From Streptomyces sp. MBT53 (lineage in GTDB: Bacteria > Actinomycetota > Actinomycetes > Streptomycetales > Streptomycetaceae), in NCBI RefSeq assembly GCF_016654115.1, contig NZ_JAEQAZ010000135.1:1-33645 (forward strand): a stretch of DNA of 33,645 bases, read 5' to 3'. Below the pieces are notes generated by a model, which saw only the letters and a list, made by a program, of their open reading frames with translations, had not been told where the DNA came from and did not search any database. This document shows positions 30,620 to 33,645 of this stretch, piece by piece; the stretch's first letter is position 1; each line of letters begins with the position of its first letter. Made by a program: the position numbers and the translations under genes.

Positions 30620-31276
30620 TCAGTCGCCGAGCGCGAGGCGGAGTCCGAAGACGGCGATGGCCGCACCCGTGACGCGGTCGAGGCAGCGGCGTACGGAAGG
30701 CCGTTGCAAGCGGCCGCGGAGTACCCGCGCGAAGGCGATCAGGGCGCAGGACCAGCAGACGGCGAGAAGAATGTGAACACCGGTCAGGAGTACGCCCGTT
30801 GCGAGGTGGGGGGCGCCGGCGGGGATGAACTGCGGGAGCACCGCGACGTAGAAGGCACCCATCTTCGGGTTGAGGAGGTTGGTGGTGATCCCCTGACGCC
30901 AGCCGCCGAGCACCGTGTCGTCGTCGGCGCGCGGCCCGCCGCCGGCCTCGGTCGGGTCCACCTTCGCGTGCTCGTCGGCCGAGCGACGCCAGGAGGTCCA
31001 CAGGAGTCGGCCTCCCATCCACATGAGGTACGCGGCCCCGGCCCAGCGGAGTACTTCGTAGGCGAGGTGAGAGGCGGTCAGGAGCGCGGTCACACCGAGC
31101 GAGGTGAGCACGCCCCAGATCAGCGTGCCGCACTGGATGCCGAGGACCACGCCCCAGGCACGCCGGCGGTGGCCGAGTCCGGCGGTGCGCAGGATGAGCG
31201 CGGTGTCCAGTCCGGGAGTGACGGTGAGCAGTCCCACCATCAGGGAAAAGGTCCACAAGGCAGCTATGGCGATCAC
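30620..31276 (-). CDS. LysE/RhtB-family exporter
   Basis: 218 residues, about six membrane spans. The N-terminus FSLMVGLLTVTPGLDTALILRTAGLGHRRRAWGVVLG is the family signature (the usual PGP appears as PGL), and WRQGITTNLLNPKMGAFYVAVLPQF is the second conserved block. A charged central loop (about 95-125) separates the halves. Family members export amino acids or similar metabolites. The start is a GTG without a strong ribosome site. The gene stands alone between two gene remnants, and its substrate cannot be read from context. Confidence 0.9.
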   Translation of the reverse strand: MIAIAALWTFSLMVGLLTVTPGLDTALILRTAGLGHRRRAWGVVLGIQCGTLIWGVLTSLGVTALLTASHLAYEVLRWAGAAYLMWMGGRLLWTSWRRSADEHAKVDPTEAGGGPRADDDTVLGGWRQGITTNLLNPKMGAFYVAVLPQFIPAGAPHLATGVLLTGVHILLAVCWSCALIAFARVLRGRLQRPSVRRCLDRVTGAAIAVFGLRLALGD

Positions 31277-31339
31277 GAACGACGACCATAGGACGCGACA
31301 TCACACCGCCTCCACTTTTCTGCCCGAAATCGGGCAGGA

Positions 31340-31906
31340 TCACTCGCCGGTGGCGCCGTCGATGGCCTCGCGGAGGAGATCCGCGTGGCCGACGTGACGG
31401 GCGTACTCCTCGATCACGTGCTCGAGGACGAACCGCACGTCGGTGTCACCGAATTCCGGGTTCGGCACGATGCGCGCGAGGTCTGCCGTCACCCTCGCGA
31501 ACACCTGCCGCGACTCCTCGCACGCCTTGAGGTAGTCCTCGTGGACCTCCCTGGCCGGCGTGGCGTCCGACTCGTCGTACCACTCGTCGCCGTCAGCGGT
31601 GACGTAGGTCCGATACGGGAAGAAGCGAGGCGTCGCTCCGGCCAACGTCCGCTGGAACCAGGCGCGTTCGACCCCCTGCAGATGGCGCATGAGCCCCAGC
31701 AGGGTCAACGCCGAGGACCCCAGGGGGCGTAGCCGCAACTGTGCGTCCGAGAGGCCCTCGCACTTCCACAGGAAGGTCGCCCGGTGGTAGTCGAGATTCG
31801 AGGCGATCACCTCCAACCACGGGCCCGACACGGTGCGTTCGGGCCTGACGATCTTCTGGACGACGAAGTCATGATTCCGCATGCCCAAGAAGACCTCTCT
31901 TCGCAT
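31340..31906 (-). CDS. DinB/DUF664-family protein
   Basis: 188 residues. A four-helix-bundle pattern carries three His typical of the metal site: LDYHRATFLWKCEGLSDAQLRLRP, LLGLMRHLQGVERAWFQRTL and VLEHVIEEYARHVGHADLLREAIDG. DUF664/DinB proteins bind a divalent metal; some use mycothiol or bacillithiol, but most have no known reaction. An internal ATG at 31882 is a possible alternative start, since neither has a clear ribosome site. It is the same strand as the LysE gene, 63 bases upstream of it. Confidence 0.85.
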   Translation of the reverse strand: MRREVFLGMRNHDFVVQKIVRPERTVSGPWLEVIASNLDYHRATFLWKCEGLSDAQLRLRPLGSSALTLLGLMRHLQGVERAWFQRTLAGATPRFFPYRTYVTADGDEWYDESDATPAREVHEDYLKACEESRQVFARVTADLARIVPNPEFGDTDVRFVLEHVIEEYARHVGHADLLREAIDGATGE

Positions 31907-31927
31907 CGGAACTCATCGCTCGACAGC

Positions 31928-32096
31928 TCACGGCGCAGGGCAGTCGGTCGCGATGAAGTGGTGCATTTCCTGGAGGAGTTGCTCGTCCTCCGATATGCCC
32001 GGGGGCATCAGTCCGTGTGGGGCCGCTTCGAAGACGTGGAGCTCCGCCGGGATTCCCGCCGCTCGCAGCGCGCCGTGCATGCGCCGGTCCGTGTCC
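31928..32096 (-). pseudogene. C-terminal remnant of an alpha/beta-hydrolase (HSL/acetyl-esterase type)
   Basis: A minus-strand frame ending at the stop at 31928 reads WDTDRRMHGALRAAGIPAEL, then HVFEAAPHGLMPPG and EMHHFI. This matches the last 55 residues of hormone-sensitive-lipase-type esterases, including the catalytic His (APHG) and the final helix. The nucleophile and oxyanion parts are missing; upstream the frame runs into the end of the next gene. It is a truncated, non-functional remnant. Confidence 0.6.
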
Positions 32097-32105
32097 CAAC
32101 GAAAC

Positions 32106-32666
32106 CTAAGTCCCCGGCGACTTGCGCGACTTGCGCGGTCTGCTCCAACCCCCCGCCGGCCGGTCCCGCTGCCGGGTCGCCGTCGCCGCGTCGAACTCGG
32201 CCTTGCTGATCACCGCTCGTGGTTCGGGGACGAGCGTGGTCGCAGTCGATCGCCATGGGACGGCCGAGGACCAGCCGACCAGGGGCATGGTCTCGTCGTA
32301 GTGGGGAGCGAACCGCGCGACGGCGATGGTGGGCATCCGGTGGCGGAGGCCGCGGACGTGCTCGACGAACGCGGCCGGCAACGCGACGTGGTGTGTCTCC
32401 ACGTAGTGCGGAAAGTCCATGCGCCACAGCCAGTTGCCGTCGGTCATGAGTGACGAGCATCCCGGAGAGTGCCGGTGGGGACTCCCGGTGATGACGTCGT
32501 GGCCGCCTTCCATGACGTCGAGGAGGACGTGCCCGCCGTCCAGGTAGGCGACCAGTTCCGCTTCGTCCGGTTCGCCGACGGGCCGGACGGCGTCCCGAAT
32601 CGATCCGTTCGGTTGCGCGGACCTGTCGTCCAACTCGTCGTAGAAGCCCAGCAGTCCCAGCACCAT
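32106..32666 (-). CDS. Conserved hypothetical protein
   Basis: About 186 residues from the ATG at 32666; a GTG three bases on is better spaced from AAGGAG, and the frame is open to 32765. I recognise no domain. The core is mixed alpha/beta with many His and aromatic residues (LVAYLDGGHVLLDVMEGGHDVI, SLMTDGNWLWRMDFPHYVETHHVALP). There is no signal peptide or membrane span. The C-terminal 40 residues are basic and low in complexity (RPAGGWSRPRKSRKSPGT) and abut the esterase remnant, so the original 3' end may have been replaced. It is divergent from the next hypothetical gene. Confidence 0.6.
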   Translation of the reverse strand: MVLGLLGFYDELDDRSAQPNGSIRDAVRPVGEPDEAELVAYLDGGHVLLDVMEGGHDVITGSPHRHSPGCSSLMTDGNWLWRMDFPHYVETHHVALPAAFVEHVRGLRHRMPTIAVARFAPHYDETMPLVGWSSAVPWRSTATTLVPEPRAVISKAEFDAATATRQRDRPAGGWSRPRKSRKSPGT

Positions 32667-32748
32667 TACTCCTTCGACCACTCCTCCGGCGTGCCTTTCC
32701 GCGCCAAAAGCAGATGACCATGTTCCGTCGGGCAGGCACCATGCCTCG

Positions 32749-33192
32749 GTGAGCATCATCGCCAAGTTCTTCGCCGCACCGAGTCACGAAGCTGCGGCTG
32801 CCGTCGTGGACGGCGGCCCGGACGGGGTCTTCGAGTCGCTGTCGTACGGCAACTTCGACGCTGAAGAGGCGCTGATCGAGTGGGAGGGCATCTTCACCGG
32901 TCGGAGCTTTGACGAGCTGGTGGCCGCTGGTGAACCCGAAGTCGTCGCGGATCCTGACGAGGGCGAGGGCGAGGGCTCGATGCTCTTCGCCGCCTCCGAT
33001 GCCCTTCAGGACGCACTGGCTGCTGCCGGCCCGTCCCGGATTGCCGAGGTCAGTCGGCTGTGGGTCCAGGAGCGGGCGGCGGACGGCGAAGTGTTCGACA
33101 AAGGGATCACGCACCGGATCCTGAGCGATCTGGCCCGGCTTGCCCACGGCCTCCGCGGGCAGGACCACCGCCTGTACTGCTGGACGGCATAG
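32749..33192 (+). CDS. Conserved hypothetical protein, acidic, 147 residues
   Basis: GTG start with a poor ribosome site. The protein is acidic and probably cytoplasmic: SIIAKFFAAPSHEAAAAVVD, an acidic run (EVVADPDEGEGEGSM) and a helical C-half (VSRLWVQERAADGEVFDKGI, ILSDLARLAHGLRG). It resembles in general layout small immunity-like or DUF1877-like proteins, but I cannot assign it. It is followed 24 bases on by another small gene in the same direction, so the two are likely one transcript. Confidence 0.6.
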   Translation: MSIIAKFFAAPSHEAAAAVVDGGPDGVFESLSYGNFDAEEALIEWEGIFTGRSFDELVAAGEPEVVADPDEGEGEGSMLFAASDALQDALAAAGPSRIAEVSRLWVQERAADGEVFDKGITHRILSDLARLAHGLRGQDHRLYCWTA

Positions 33193-33205
33193 AGACGGCA
33201 TAGAG
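33184..33205. repeat. Tandem 11-bp duplication at the end of the hypothetical gene
   Basis: acggcatagag occurs twice in direct succession. The first copy contains the TAG stop of the upstream gene and the second lies in the short gap, a simple slippage duplication. Confidence 0.85.
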
Positions 33206-33216
33206 ACGGAGCGAGC

Positions 33217-33561
33217 ATGTGGGACGGCCCCTTCTACCGAGTCGGACGCACCGGTTACGAGATCTGCTTCGTGCCCAGTGCGGGCGAGGACCTCGACGAG
33301 GTCTGCAACGTGGACATGTGGGTCATCCGTGACGACGGCGAGCGCTGGTCGGGAACCGTGTTCACGCTCGACGAGGTGCGCCGCGTCATGGAAAGGCAGC
33401 GCCGGGCGGGCGAACCGGAAGGCGACTACTGGTGGTGCTGGGACGGCCTCATCGTCCGCGCCCCGGGCGTGCCGTCGATGGTCGAGGTCATCGACGGGCT
33501 CGTCGCAACGGGCGAGTACCGGACGGTCCTTCGCCACGTGGGCCCCGAAGAGGACGCCTGA
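33217..33561 (+). CDS. Conserved hypothetical protein, 114 residues
   Basis: ATG start; GGAGCG lies five bases upstream. The product is small, acidic and rich in Trp (MWDGPFYRVGRTGYEICFV, YWWCWDGLIVRAPG, MVEVIDGLVATGEYRTVL). It has no signal or membrane span and no domain that I recognise. It probably belongs with the preceding gene as a two-gene unit. Confidence 0.65.
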   Translation: MWDGPFYRVGRTGYEICFVPSAGEDLDEVCNVDMWVIRDDGERWSGTVFTLDEVRRVMERQRRAGEPEGDYWWCWDGLIVRAPGVPSMVEVIDGLVATGEYRTVLRHVGPEEDA

Positions 33562-33645
33562 AGCCGTCCCCTCCGACCGACCTGGCAAGTTACAGAGCGC
33601 CACAGCCGACGAACGACAGGCCCCCGCTCACCCGCCCTCCTCCCC

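Noticed and set aside
1..33645. CRISPR arrays, tRNA or rRNA genes, transposases, attachment sites
   Set aside because: Looked for by eye on both strands; no regularly spaced repeats, cloverleaf-like sequences or transposase motifs were seen.

Overview
The window is high-GC actinobacterial DNA, most likely from Streptomyces. The signs are GC-rich third codon positions, GTG and TTG starts with GGAGG-type ribosome sites, a leaderless TetR gene, large LuxR-type ATPase regulators and rare TTA leucine codons. I found no tRNA, rRNA, CRISPR array, prophage or intact insertion sequence. The left edge cuts an OmpR-type response regulator gene.

Region 1 (1-3600): a minus-strand group of two duplicated atypical SDR oxidoreductases, a 48-residue small protein and a HxlR regulator, read away from a divergent leaderless TetR gene. 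Region 2 (3643-9070): two divergent LuxR-family giants of 890 and 878 residues. One has a normal P-loop and the other a broken one. Region 3 (9488-17464): a metabolic cluster with an NTF2-like protein, an SDR lacking its catalytic Tyr, a zinc alcohol dehydrogenase, a DHA2-type exporter, a 58-residue membrane protein, a SRPBCC protein, a thiolase-fold protein without its Cys, its DUF35 partner and a canonical SDR. It has no PKS or NRPS. The thiolase/DUF35 pair suggests acyl-CoA or side-chain carbon-carbon chemistry; the substrate is unknown.

Region 4 (17564-23820): a DUF1905 protein, a secreted six-Asp-box beta-propeller protein, and an ABC-2 exporter/histidine kinase/NarL-type regulator operon on the other strand. 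The propeller gene and the ABC operon have matching promoters: a 14-bp identical motif, two further conserved blocks and the same -10 hexamer, all at the same spacing. This is strong sequence evidence for one regulon.

Region 5 (23821-30457): an OmpR/EnvZ-type two-component system co-transcribed with a TAXI-family periplasmic receptor, divergent from LigJ (4-oxalomesaconate hydratase), LigI (2-pyrone-4,6-dicarboxylate hydrolase) and an MFS importer. I read it as a self-contained sense-import-degrade module for 2-pyrone-4,6-dicarboxylate or a relative. It lacks the ring-cleavage genes and the lower-pathway aldolase.

Region 6 (30458-33645): a patchwork of a LysE-type exporter, a DinB-like protein and three conserved hypotheticals, with remnants of an aldehyde dehydrogenase and an alpha/beta-hydrolase, as expected of an eroding accessory region.
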